From: Clostridiales bacterium
Lineage (GTDB): Bacteria; Bacillota; Clostridia; Lachnospirales; WRAX01
NCBI GenBank assembly: GCA_031271375.1
Contig: JAISVU010000188.1
Location: 1 to 9,739 of the forward strand
Length of the DNA: 9,739 nt
Reading direction: 5' to 3'
The notes under the pieces: model-generated
Seen by the model: only the letters and a program-made list of their open reading frames with translations
Database searches by the model: none
Told to the model about the DNA's origin: nothing
Translations under genes and position numbers: made by a program
Shown here: positions 1 to 6,137 of the stretch, in pieces
Layout: every line of letters begins with the position of its first letter
Position numbering within the stretch: the first letter of the stretch is position 1

Positions 1-471
1 GTCGTAACGCGTATATTGGGCGAACTGCGCGTGTTTTCGCTGGCCGGTTCCGAGCTGGGGAAAGCCCTTGCCGCAGGCTTCATTGAGGTAACGAACGGGG
101 TAAGCCTGCTATCGGAAACGGCTCCGGTTAAGCTCGCTTTAATCAGCGCCGCAGGAGCTGTCTCCTGGGGCGGCCTGTCGATACACGCGCAGTCCGTAAG
201 TCTTTTTGCCCATACGGATATAAAAGCCGCGCCGTACTTCTTTGCAAAGGCTCTTCACGCGGTACTGGGCACGGCTTGGGCCGCCGTTCTCTATCCCCTG
301 TACGAATGGCTTAAAAGCAAAGACGCCGCGCCGGTGTTTTCGACGTTCGCAGACGCGGTTTTCCCTGTCCAGCAGTTGCAATACTCATCAAAAATCTTCT
401 TCCAATCCCTGCTTATCCTGTTCTCCGCGTCGCTCCTTATAATCTTCATCAGAAAGTTAAGCCGCAGATAA
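1..471 (+). CDS. ylbJ: YlbJ-like sporulation integral membrane protein, C-terminal part (5' end outside window)
   Basis: The reading frame is open from the first base of the window to a TAA stop at 469-471, giving about 156 residues. The TTG at 16 is inside the open frame and probably not the true start, so I read this as the tail of a longer protein. Seen: a hydrophobic protein with an EVTNG motif, then a stretch resembling the nucleoside-recognition (Gate) fold with GGLSIHAQS and a TDIKAAPYF segment. A strongly hydrophobic helix ending in a basic tail (IRKLSRR) closes the protein. Known: YlbJ-family proteins (about 400 residues in Bacillus) carry this Gate-type C-terminus, sit in the membrane and are needed for normal sporulation; their transported substrate is not settled. 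Inferred: YlbJ rather than SpmA, SpmB or YjiH, because the fragment looks like the C-terminal Gate copy of a long protein. The family is fairly likely and the exact name less so. It is the only sporulation gene on this side of the sugar locus. Confidence 0.65.
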   Translation, partial: VVTRILGELRVFSLAGSELGKALAAGFIEVTNGVSLLSETAPVKLALISAAGAVSWGGLSIHAQSVSLFAHTDIKAAPYFFAKALHAVLGTAWAAVLYPLYEWLKSKDAAPVFSTFADAVFPVQQLQYSSKIFFQSLLILFSASLLIIFIRKLSRR

Positions 472-477
472 TTTTTC

Positions 478-512
478 TTGAATAGCGGCCAATTTTCAAG
501 TATTCTTATAAT
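478..512 (+). promoter_or_regulatory. candidate promoter of the AraC-type regulator gene
   Basis: TTGAAT at 478-483 is followed, after 17 bases, by TATTCT at 501-506, a plausible sigma-A pair. A perfect TATAAT lies at 507-512 but has no -35 match at normal spacing. Either hexamer would start transcription about 30 bases before the ribosome binding site at 541. The gap of about 80 bases between the YlbJ-like gene and the regulator holds nothing else I can recognise, and I see no clear terminator for the upstream gene. Confidence 0.35.
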
Positions 513-552
513 GTACAAACCTATTTCGCGTCTCTAGTACGGAGGTGGTATA

Positions 553-1398
553 TTGCGTCATCTGCATTTTTATCCCGACCAGACGAAAATCATCAGCTTT
601 CATCCCAGGGTGGTGTTCACCGGGACGCTGGAGGGCGGCCCAAACTGGTCCAACGGTATTCACAGCCACAATTTTTGCGAAATTATGTATATTACGGACG
701 GCTCCGGCGTGTGCGTTATCGAGGGCGTCGAGTACCCTGTCCGGGCCGGGGACATCATCGTGTACAACACCGGCGTGTTCCACGAGGAACGCAGCGCCGG
801 CGAACGCTTGTCAATACTGTTCTTTGCCGCTGATATTCAAATACCCGGTATGGCGGCGGGATGCGTCGTGCCGGAAGACGCGCCACCCATTATCCAGGCG
901 GGTAGCTATGACGAAACGTTGAAAACCTTTATATCCGTGATGGTAAGCGAGCTGGAGCAAAAGCAGGCGCATTACAAGGCAATTTCTACGCATATCGCGG
1001 GCCTGTTCTGCCATTATATCCTGCGCCTTTACGGGGTTAAGCTGGAAAACCAGGGCCATTCCGAGATATGCCAGCGGGCGAAGCAATACCTAGACAACCA
1101 TTACCGGGAAGACATAAACCTAAGCCGTATAGCCGACGGCGTCCATCTGAGCAAATATCATTTCATCCATATCTTCAAGGAGCATACCGGGATGACGCCG
1201 ATGAAGTATCTGCTTTTCGTCCGTATGTCCGCGGCGAAGGAGCTGCTCGCCCGCGAAGGGCTTCCCATCGGCGAGGTTGCCGCTGCCGTGGGTTACGAGA
1301 ACGCGCTGGCCTTCAGCCGCGTATTCAAAAACAGCGAAGCGATATCCCCCACCGAATACCGTAAAAAGGTGCTCGATCTGCGTAATAATCAAAAATAA
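553..1398 (+). CDS. AraC-family transcriptional regulator with N-terminal cupin sensor domain
   Basis: A 281-residue DNA-binding regulator, probably the activator of the sugar operon that follows. Residues about 20-100 form an AraC-type cupin: the H37-x-H39-x(3)-E43 pattern, a GDIIVYNTG strand around 66-74 and H77 are typical of the ligand pocket that binds a sugar in this family. Residues about 170-275 form the two helix-turn-helix units. The first is around 188-210 (INLSRIADGVHLSKYHF), the second around 237-260 (PIGEVAAAVGYENALAFSR), followed by the ISPTEYRK end motif. The start is a TTG: GGAGGTGG at 541-548 lies at correct distance from it, whereas no ATG at the N-terminus has a ribosome binding site. 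The gene ends 88 bases before the ABC ATPase gene, whose strong promoter is the natural target. Inferred ligand: L-fucose or L-fuculose, from the fucU-fucI context only. AraC-family membership is clear; the ligand is not proven. Confidence 0.93.
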   Translation: MRHLHFYPDQTKIISFHPRVVFTGTLEGGPNWSNGIHSHNFCEIMYITDGSGVCVIEGVEYPVRAGDIIVYNTGVFHEERSAGERLSILFFAADIQIPGMAAGCVVPEDAPPIIQAGSYDETLKTFISVMVSELEQKQAHYKAISTHIAGLFCHYILRLYGVKLENQGHSEICQRAKQYLDNHYREDINLSRIADGVHLSKYHFIHIFKEHTGMTPMKYLLFVRMSAAKELLAREGLPIGEVAAAVGYENALAFSRVFKNSEAISPTEYRKKVLDLRNNQK

Positions 1399-1411
1399 TA
1401 AATATTGTAGG

Positions 1412-1429
1412 ATAAATCGAACAATTTAT
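1412..1429. promoter_or_regulatory. small palindrome upstream of the transporter promoter, possible operator
   Basis: ATAAAT at 1412-1417 and ATTTAT at 1424-1429 form an exact 6-6-6 inverted repeat. It lies four bases upstream of the -35 hexamer at 1434, where an AraC-type activator would be expected to sit. AraC proteins more often bind direct repeats, and an AT-rich 6-base palindrome can arise by chance, so this is only suggestive. Confidence 0.3.
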
Positions 1430-1433
1430 GCTA

Positions 1434-1462
1434 TTGAAAAGCGCATTGTTTTGTGCTACACT
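1434..1462 (+). promoter_or_regulatory. sigma-A promoter with extended -10, driving the sugar transporter operon
   Basis: TTGAAA (1434-1439) and TACACT (1457-1462) are separated by exactly 17 bases, and TG at 1454-1455 one base before the -10 makes it an extended -10 element. Transcription would start near 1469, just ahead of the ribosome binding site GGTGG at 1470-1474 and the ATG at 1487. It lies immediately downstream of the AraC-type regulator gene and is the best promoter in the window. Confidence 0.7.
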
Positions 1463-1486
1463 TACAACAGGTGGTGACGCTGGACA

Positions 1487-3001
1487 ATGGATAAGATGAA
1501 AAATGCCGAAGACAGTGGGTTCGTACTGGAAATGATGGGAATTGACAAGCGGTTCCAAGGCGTCCACGCCTTGAAGGGCTGTTCGCTTAACCTAAAGCCG
1601 GGCGAAGTGCTTGCGCTGGTGGGCGAGAACGGCGCGGGCAAATCCACGATAATGAAGGTGCTTACGGGGATATACAGCGCCGACGCCGGCGACATATATT
1701 ATTTCGGCAGGAAGTCCGTGTTCAAAGCGCCCAGGGACGCGCAGCAGGCGGGCATCTCCATCGTTCACCAGGAAATGAATCTTATGAACCATCTGACCGT
1801 GGCGCAGAATATCTACATAGGCAGGGAAAGCGCCGGTTTCTTCCTCAACGACGCAGGGATCAATAAAAAGACCGAGGATTTATTCAACCGGCTAAACGTG
1901 AGCATAAACCCGCGCGACAGGGTTATGAACCTCACCGTGGGCAAGCAGCAGATAGTGGAGATCGCTAAGGCCATATCATACGATTCCAAGGTTATCGTCT
2001 TTGACGAACCCACCGCCACGCTGACCGACGCCGAGATCGACACATTGTTCGCGATAATCGCCGAGCTGAGGGACAAGGGCGTCGGCATGATCTATATATC
2101 CCACCGCATGGATGAAATTAAGCGCATATCAGACCGCGTCACCGTTATGCGGGACGGGGAGGTCGTGGGTACAAGGAACACCAACGAAATCGAGATAGAC
2201 GAAATCATCCAGATGATGATAGGACGCCATACATATGAGGAGCCCAAGACCGCGAGCCAGGTTCCGGAAGACGCCCCGGTGGTGCTGAGGGTGGACAACC
2301 TCGGTTCAAAGGACGTTTCCGGCGTGTCGTTCGAGCTGCGGCGAGGGGAGATTCTAGGCTTCGCGGGGCTTATGGGCGCGGGGCGCACCGAAGTCGCGCG
2401 GCTCATCTTCGGCGCCGACCCACGGACGGGCGGCGAGGTCTATGTAAACGGGAAGAAAGTCCATATCAAATCCCCCAGCGACGCGGTAAAGCACGGTATA
2501 GGCTATCTCTCGGAAGACCGCAAGCGCTACGGGCTGGCTCTGGGCCTGCGCCTTGCCGACAACGCCGTGCTCGCGGCGCTGGAACAGTACGTCTCCGGCC
2601 CCTTCCTTAACGAGCCTAAGATAAAGAACGTATCAAAAGAGTATGTGGACAAGATCAGCATAAAAACCCCTTCGGTGGATCAGACGGCGAAGAACCTCTC
2701 CGGCGGGAACCAGCAGAAGCTGGTTATAGCCAAGTGGCTTATCCGCAACTGCGACATATTAATATTCGACGAACCCACCCGAGGCATCGACGTAGGCGCG
2801 AAGAGCGAGATATACAAGCTGATGAACAGCCTGGCCAAAGCCGGGAAGTCCATCATTATGATATCCTCGGAGCTGCCCGAGCTCTTCCGCATGAGCGACC
2901 GCATTCTGGTAATGTGCGAAGGCCGCCACACCGCGACGATAAGGATTGAGGAAGCGGATCAGCATTCGGTGATGCGCTACGCGACACAGAAGGTAGTGTA
3001 G
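1487..3001 (+). CDS. sugar ABC transporter ATP-binding protein, fused double-domain RbsA/MglA/XylG type
   Basis: A 504-residue cytoplasmic ATPase that powers sugar import together with the permease and binding protein downstream. It has two tandem nucleotide-binding domains, the usual build and length of the RbsA/MglA/XylG/AraG class. Domain 1 has Walker A GENGAGKST (46-54), Q-loop Q95, a signature LTVGKQQ (149-155), Walker B ending FDEPT (172-176) and H206. Domain 2 has the family's degenerate P-loop (GLMGAGRTE, 294-302, with no Walker lysine), a canonical signature LSGGNQQK (404-411), Walker B FDEPTRGID (427-435), and SSELPE (460-465) in place of the H-loop. The missing lysine and histidine in the second half are normal for the family and not damage. 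The substrate cannot be read from the ATPase itself; L-fucose is inferred from fucU and fucI. The next gene is not the permease, as usual, but a toxin-antitoxin pair. Confidence 0.95.
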   Translation: MDKMKNAEDSGFVLEMMGIDKRFQGVHALKGCSLNLKPGEVLALVGENGAGKSTIMKVLTGIYSADAGDIYYFGRKSVFKAPRDAQQAGISIVHQEMNLMNHLTVAQNIYIGRESAGFFLNDAGINKKTEDLFNRLNVSINPRDRVMNLTVGKQQIVEIAKAISYDSKVIVFDEPTATLTDAEIDTLFAIIAELRDKGVGMIYISHRMDEIKRISDRVTVMRDGEVVGTRNTNEIEIDEIIQMMIGRHTYEEPKTASQVPEDAPVVLRVDNLGSKDVSGVSFELRRGEILGFAGLMGAGRTEVARLIFGADPRTGGEVYVNGKKVHIKSPSDAVKHGIGYLSEDRKRYGLALGLRLADNAVLAALEQYVSGPFLNEPKIKNVSKEYVDKISIKTPSVDQTAKNLSGGNQQKLVIAKWLIRNCDILIFDEPTRGIDVGAKSEIYKLMNSLAKAGKSIIMISSELPELFRMSDRILVMCEGRHTATIRIEEADQHSVMRYATQKVV

Positions 3002-3008
3002 GTAAAGC

Positions 3009-3038
3009 AATGAATAACTAATGATGAAAAATGAATAA
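3009..3038 (+). other. chain of tiny ORFs with TAATG overlaps and a 9-base direct repeat
   Basis: AATGAATAA occurs at 3009-3017 and again at 3030-3038. The stretch reads as ATG-AAT-AAC-TAA (3010-3021, three codons), whose stop overlaps an ATG at 3021. From there a five-codon frame runs to TAA at 3036-3038, whose last base starts the ATG at 3038 in frame with the BrnT-like gene. Each stop thus overlaps the next start as TAATG. The pattern is certain; whether ribosomes use it is not, and it may be AT-rich junction sequence left by insertion of the toxin-antitoxin pair. Confidence 0.4.
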
Positions 3039-3052
3039 TGAGGTTGATATAC

Positions 3053-3340
3053 TTGAAGTTCCAATGGGATCCAGTAAAAAGCGAAACAAATGTTAAGAAA
3101 CACGGTGTGAGTTTTGACGAAGCCGAGACAGTATTTGAAGATGAACGAGCCGTCACGGTCTACGATGATTCACATTCCGGCGATGAAGATAGATTTAATA
3201 TCATTGGAATAAGCAGAAAACTGAGAGAACTGATGGTATGTTATTGTTATCGAAATGGAGAAAATATAACTCGGATAATATCAGCACGTAAAGCAACAAA
3301 AAGAGAATCCGCTATTTATGAAAGGGGAATGAAAGTATGA
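3053..3340 (+). CDS. brnT: BrnT-like (DUF497) ribonuclease toxin
   Basis: A 95-residue protein of the BrnT/DUF497 family, toxins of the RelE-like ribonuclease fold that cleave RNA and are held in check by a partner antitoxin. Seen: the family order is complete, with N-terminal KFQWDPVK (2-9), KKHGVSFDEA (15-24), a VFEDE segment (27-31), HSGDEDRF (41-48) with IIGIS, and the C-terminal RIISARKATKRE (74-85) followed by a tyrosine. Start: I chose TTG at 3053, because GAGGT at 3040-3044 lies 8 bases upstream and family members begin close to the FxWDP motif. An ATG at 3038 would add five residues and overlaps an upstream mini-ORF stop. A hand count gives about 38% G+C, well below the flanking transporter genes, which suggests separate origin. 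The stop overlaps the next gene's start as ATGA, so the two are translationally coupled. It lies between two subunits of one transporter, an odd place for a toxin. Confidence 0.88.
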   Translation: MKFQWDPVKSETNVKKHGVSFDEAETVFEDERAVTVYDDSHSGDEDRFNIIGISRKLRELMVCYCYRNGENITRIISARKATKRESAIYERGMKV

Positions 3341-3543
3341 TAAAAGAGCTGACCGAAGACGATTTCGCCAAAGGCGTCAAGAACCCCTTCTTCGATAAAA
3401 TAATGACTAAAACTGAGATAGCTCTACGAAACGAGGATTATGAAACCTTCTGCGAGGTCGGGAAAATGAACAATGTCCCGGCGGAAATGATTATGCGGAA
3501 CTGCCTCGCCGACTGGGCGGAAAAATTCCGCAACCACGATTAA
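3337..3543 (+). CDS. putative ribbon-helix-helix antitoxin partner of the BrnT-like toxin (non-classical)
   Basis: A 68-residue acidic protein encoded directly after brnT with an ATGA overlap; AAAGGGG at 3321-3327 is its ribosome binding site. Residues about 25-31 (KTEIALR) look like the DNA-contacting strand of a ribbon-helix-helix fold. Helix 1 would be about 33-44, a turn falls at NNV (45-47) and helix 2 is about 49-66 (EMIMRNCLADWAEKF). The first 24 residues (FAKGVKNPFFDKI) would be an arm that could cover the toxin. Its length, position and fold suit an antitoxin and autorepressor. Classical BrnA follows BrnT in the same order but is larger and ends with a recognisable RINAxLRxY-type segment, which I do not see here. 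The function is therefore inferred from context and fold, not family recognition. Base composition rises from AT-rich at the start to host-like at the end. An alternative is a small unrelated conserved protein. Confidence 0.65.
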   Translation: MIKELTEDDFAKGVKNPFFDKIMTKTEIALRNEDYETFCEVGKMNNVPAEMIMRNCLADWAEKFRNHD

Positions 3544-3564
3544 ATAACGTCTGGAGGCTAATAT

Positions 3565-4551
3565 ATGTCATTCTTCAAAAACATCCAGCTTCAAAAGCTC
3601 CTGGCCATCGCCGCGCTGCTGATACTGTACATATTCTTCGCCGTTTTTGGCAGGAACTTCGCCTCAACCTCGACGACGCTGAACATTCTGTCGTCCTCGT
3701 ACTATATCGGGTTCCTGGCGATAGGCGTTACGTTCGTCATCATCACCGGCGGCATGGACTTGAGCATAGGCGCGCTGATGATGTGTTCGGGTTTGATAGG
3801 CGGCCTTCTTTACCGCACGGTCGGCCTGCCGCTCTGGGTTTGCTTGATCGCCGCTGTGGCTTTTGGAACGCTTGTCGGCTTTATAAACGGCATACTGGTG
3901 ACAAAGATGAAATTACCGCCGTTTATCGCCACACTGGGGACGATGATGGTCTGCCTGGGTTTTGGTTCCATCATCACTAAAACCAACACAATGTATTATC
4001 CGAGTATCAGCGTCGCGGAAAAGGACAACTGGTTTTCACGCGTATTTTTGAAGACGCAGCAGAACTTCCCGATGGGTTTGGTGTTCTTGGTTGCCTTCTT
4101 TGTTATAGCTTTTATCGTTCTCAATAAAACCAAGCTGGGCCGGTATACGTTCGCGGTGGGCAGCAACGAGGAAGCCGTCCGCCTTTCCGGTGTCAACTCC
4201 GATAAATGGAAATGCGTAGCGTATGTTATAAGCGGCTTCAGCAGCGGGTTAGGCGCGATATTCTACGCCGCAACATACATGGTCGTCATCCCGAACACCG
4301 GCAACGGAATGGAGCTTGACGCCATAGCCGCCGTGGTTATCGGCGGCACGTCCCTCGCCGGCGGCGTGGGCTCCCTCACCGGAACAATGATAGGCGTATT
4401 TATTATGAGCGTTCTGTCAAACGGCTTAATCTCAATGAGACTGCCGGCGCCGTATCAGACTTTCTTCACGGGCATCGTCGTTATCGGCGCTGTTCTGTTG
4501 GATAGATACCGCACGAAGAAGGCGAACGAAGTGAAGAAAGTGAAGATGTAA
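3565..4551 (+). CDS. sugar ABC transporter permease, RbsC family
   Basis: A 328-residue polytopic inner-membrane protein forming the import channel, presumably as a dimer with the upstream ATPase. Family hallmarks seen: GGMDLSIGA (62-70), FINGILVTKMKLPPFIATLGTM (106-127), the ATPase-coupling loop around AVGSNEEAVRLSGVNSDKWK (197-216) and the glycine-rich stretch DAIAAVVIGGTSLAGG (252-267). Hydrophobic stretches are spread from about 12-28 to 300-313, in line with the usual eight to ten membrane segments. It ends in a basic cytoplasmic tail (RTKKANEVKKVKM). Length is normal. GGAGG at 3553-3557 fixes the ATG start. It begins 21 bases after the antitoxin-like gene and is followed 18 bases later by the binding-protein gene. 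No promoter is visible directly in front, so it should be expressed from the promoter at 1434-1462 through the toxin-antitoxin genes. Confidence 0.94.
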   Translation: MSFFKNIQLQKLLAIAALLILYIFFAVFGRNFASTSTTLNILSSSYYIGFLAIGVTFVIITGGMDLSIGALMMCSGLIGGLLYRTVGLPLWVCLIAAVAFGTLVGFINGILVTKMKLPPFIATLGTMMVCLGFGSIITKTNTMYYPSISVAEKDNWFSRVFLKTQQNFPMGLVFLVAFFVIAFIVLNKTKLGRYTFAVGSNEEAVRLSGVNSDKWKCVAYVISGFSSGLGAIFYAATYMVVIPNTGNGMELDAIAAVVIGGTSLAGGVGSLTGTMIGVFIMSVLSNGLISMRLPAPYQTFFTGIVVIGAVLLDRYRTKKANEVKKVKM

Positions 4552-4569
4552 AAACAAGGAGGAAGGTAA

Positions 4570-5628
4570 ATGAAGAAACTGATCGCGGTTGCACTGGTAC
4601 TGCTGCTGGCTGTCGGCGCCCTCGCCGGTTGCGCGACGCCGCAAGGCGGTTCGGAAGAAAAGATGTACATATCCGTCGTCTCAAAGGGTTTCCAGCACGC
4701 TTTCTGGCAGGCCGTTCTTAAAGGCTCGGAGGACGCCGCCGCTGAGTTGGGCGTCGAGATGTTCTTCACCGGCCCCGAAAGCGAGAGCGACGTAGCCCCC
4801 CAGGTCAACATGATCAACGCCGAACTGGCGAAGGATCCCGCAGCGATAGCTTTGGCAGCGCTGGACACGCAATCCGTCCTGTCGCAGCTCCAGGAAGCCC
4901 AGGACAAGGGTATTCCGGTTATCGGCTTTGACTCCGGCGTTCCGAACGCTCCCGAAGGCCAGATCGCCGCTACCGCTTCAACCAACAACGACAACGCCGC
5001 CGCTCTCGGCGCGGAGAAGATGTTCGAGGCTATCAGCGAGGCCGTCGCCGCCGCCACAGCCGACGCTCCCGTCGTAATCTCGGTTCTGTCCCAGGATGTA
5101 ACAAGCGCTTCGATCCAGGGCCGCACGCGCGGCTTCGCCGTTAAGATGGCGGAACTGGCAGGCGCAGTCAACGACAGCGTCGCCATCACCGGCGGTTATG
5201 ACGCGATTAACCAGGGCGAAGCCGGAGCCGCCGTTGAAATAAACGTCGTTGTCGGCGCTACCCCCGACATCACCGACATGACCAACGCCGCCAACGGCTT
5301 ACTCAGCGCCGAGAACCTTATCGGCGTGTTCCTCTCCAATGAAGGCGCAGTGAACGGATTCCTTGCCGCGCTTAACTCCGGTTCGGTTGTCCCCGAAGGC
5401 GTTGCGGTCGTAGGCTTTGACGCCGGTTCGGCTCAGAAGGCCGCCGTCAGGGAAGGCATTTTCATGGGTTCCATCACCCAGGATCCCTACTCCATCGGAT
5501 ATATGGCCGTTGAGCTGGCCGTCGCCGCCGCGAACGGTGAGGAAGTGGCCGACGTTGACACCGGCGCGAAGTGGTACGACGCTACCAATATAGACGATCC
5601 CGACATAGCGCTGTTGGTATACGATTGA
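4570..5628 (+). CDS. sugar ABC transporter substrate-binding lipoprotein (periplasmic-binding-protein-like, RbsB type)
   Basis: A 352-residue extracellular sugar-binding lipoprotein that delivers substrate to the permease. Residues 1-20 are a lipoprotein signal peptide (MKK then a hydrophobic run), with lipobox LAGC and lipid-anchored C21, as expected for a one-membrane bacterium. The mature part follows the Peripla_BP_4 plan: a first strand YISVVSKGFQHAFWQAVLKG, then AIALAALDTQSV, IPVIGFDSGVP and NDNAAALGAEKM for lobe one. Lobe two and the hinge contain QGRTRGFAVKM, VGATPDITDMTNAANGLL, GVFLSNEGAVNGFLAAL, VAVVGFDAGSAQKAAVREG and GSITQDPYSIGYMAVELA. AGGAGG just upstream and the ATG at 4570 set the start. 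Placing the binding protein last of the three transporter genes is unusual, as it is commonly first or highest expressed. The ligand is inferred to be L-fucose or a related sugar because fucU and fucI follow; the sequence alone does not prove it. Confidence 0.93.
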   Translation: MKKLIAVALVLLLAVGALAGCATPQGGSEEKMYISVVSKGFQHAFWQAVLKGSEDAAAELGVEMFFTGPESESDVAPQVNMINAELAKDPAAIALAALDTQSVLSQLQEAQDKGIPVIGFDSGVPNAPEGQIAATASTNNDNAAALGAEKMFEAISEAVAAATADAPVVISVLSQDVTSASIQGRTRGFAVKMAELAGAVNDSVAITGGYDAINQGEAGAAVEINVVVGATPDITDMTNAANGLLSAENLIGVFLSNEGAVNGFLAALNSGSVVPEGVAVVGFDAGSAQKAAVREGIFMGSITQDPYSIGYMAVELAVAAANGEEVADVDTGAKWYDATNIDDPDIALLVYD

Positions 5629-5645
5629 TTTGATATTTAGCTTTC

Positions 5646-5673
5646 ACAAAGGGGCTTATTAAAGCCCCTTTGT
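5646..5673 (+). terminator. intrinsic terminator-like hairpin between the binding-protein gene and fucU
   Basis: ACAAAGGGGCTT (5646-5657) and AAGCCCCTTTGT (5662-5673) form a perfect 12-base-pair stem with an ATTA loop. The tail CTTATCTT is only moderately U-rich, so termination is likely partial. It comes 17 bases after the binding-protein stop and 32 bases before the fucU start. Such a hairpin would lower expression of the enzymes relative to the transporter, or protect the 3' end of the transporter mRNA. Confidence 0.72.
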
Positions 5674-5705
5674 CTTATCTTGATAATCAACAGGCGGTGA
5701 ATAAC

Positions 5706-6137
5706 ATGCTGAAAGGCATTCCGGCGGTCGTTTCGCCGGATTTGATAAAGATATTAATGGAAATGGGACATGGGGACGAGCTGGTTCTGGGGGACGGAAA
5801 CTTCCCCAGCGCCGCGTATGCGAAACGGCTTGTCCGCTGCGATGGGCATGGCGTTCCCGTGCTGCTGGACGCCATTCTTGGCCTTATCCCGCTGGATAGC
5901 TATGTGAGCTGTCCGGTGGCTTTGATGGCGGTAGCGGACGGCGATAACACGCCCAAGCCATCTATATGGGATACATACGAGGATATTATTAAGAAACATG
6001 AGCAGCAAGCTATTGGGGTTGAATATATGGAGCGTTTCGCGTTTTACGAGAGGGCAAAGGCCGCTTACGCGGTGTGCGCCACCGGGGAGAGTGCGATATA
6101 CGCCAATATTATACTTAAAAAAGGGGTCATAAAGTAA
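5706..6137 (+). CDS. fucU: L-fucose mutarotase, RbsD/FucU family
   Basis: A 143-residue cytoplasmic sugar epimerase that interconverts the alpha and beta anomers of L-fucose so the isomerase receives its preferred form. E. coli FucU has 140 residues. Seen: MLKGI at the start, ISPxLxKxLxEMGHGDE-like residues 9-25 with H22 (proton donor in FucU) and D30. Then come the DSYVSCPVALMAV segment, ERFAFYERAKAAYAVCATGE (109-128) and YANIILKKGV (132-141); the last two match E. coli FucU far better than RbsD. YAN at 132-134 replaces the usual YGN of the substrate site. The ATG at 5706 was chosen because GGCGGTGA at 5693-5700 precedes it and the protein then aligns from residue 1. A longer in-frame reading from about 5670 would start inside the terminator stem. 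The stop codon is directly followed by the fucI ATG, so the two are coupled. Confidence 0.93.
   Translation: MLKGIPAVVSPDLIKILMEMGHGDELVLGDGNFPSAAYAKRLVRCDGHGVPVLLDAILGLIPLDSYVSCPVALMAVADGDNTPKPSIWDTYEDIIKKHEQQAIGVEYMERFAFYERAKAAYAVCATGESAIYANIILKKGVIK

Noticed and set aside
290..302. Possible RbsA second-domain inactivation (no Walker A lysine at protein residues 294-302 of the ATPase)
   Set aside because: These are protein positions within the gene at 1487-3001; the GAGRTE variant is normal in the second half of this transporter class.
507..512. Perfect TATAAT upstream of the regulator gene as a standalone promoter
   Set aside because: No -35 hexamer at 16-18 bases and no TG extension; listed only as part of the candidate promoter region.
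1434..1454. Possible CcpA cre site overlapping the transporter promoter
   Set aside because: The TGAAAAGCGC stretch has the central CG out of register with the cre consensus, so the match fails at the key positions.
2759..3103. 114-codon open frame on the minus strand spanning the ATPase-toxin junction
   Set aside because: Antisense to the ATPase Walker B region, with no ribosome binding site or domain; a shadow frame.
4455..5189. 244-codon open frame on the minus strand opposite the permease end and binding-protein gene
   Set aside because: Low-complexity Ala/Ser-rich translation, no family motif, and fully explained as a shadow of the Ala-rich binding protein.
5670..5705. Longer N-terminus for FucU starting near 5670
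   Set aside because: It would begin inside the terminator stem without a ribosome binding site, and the FucU family aligns from the ATG at 5706.
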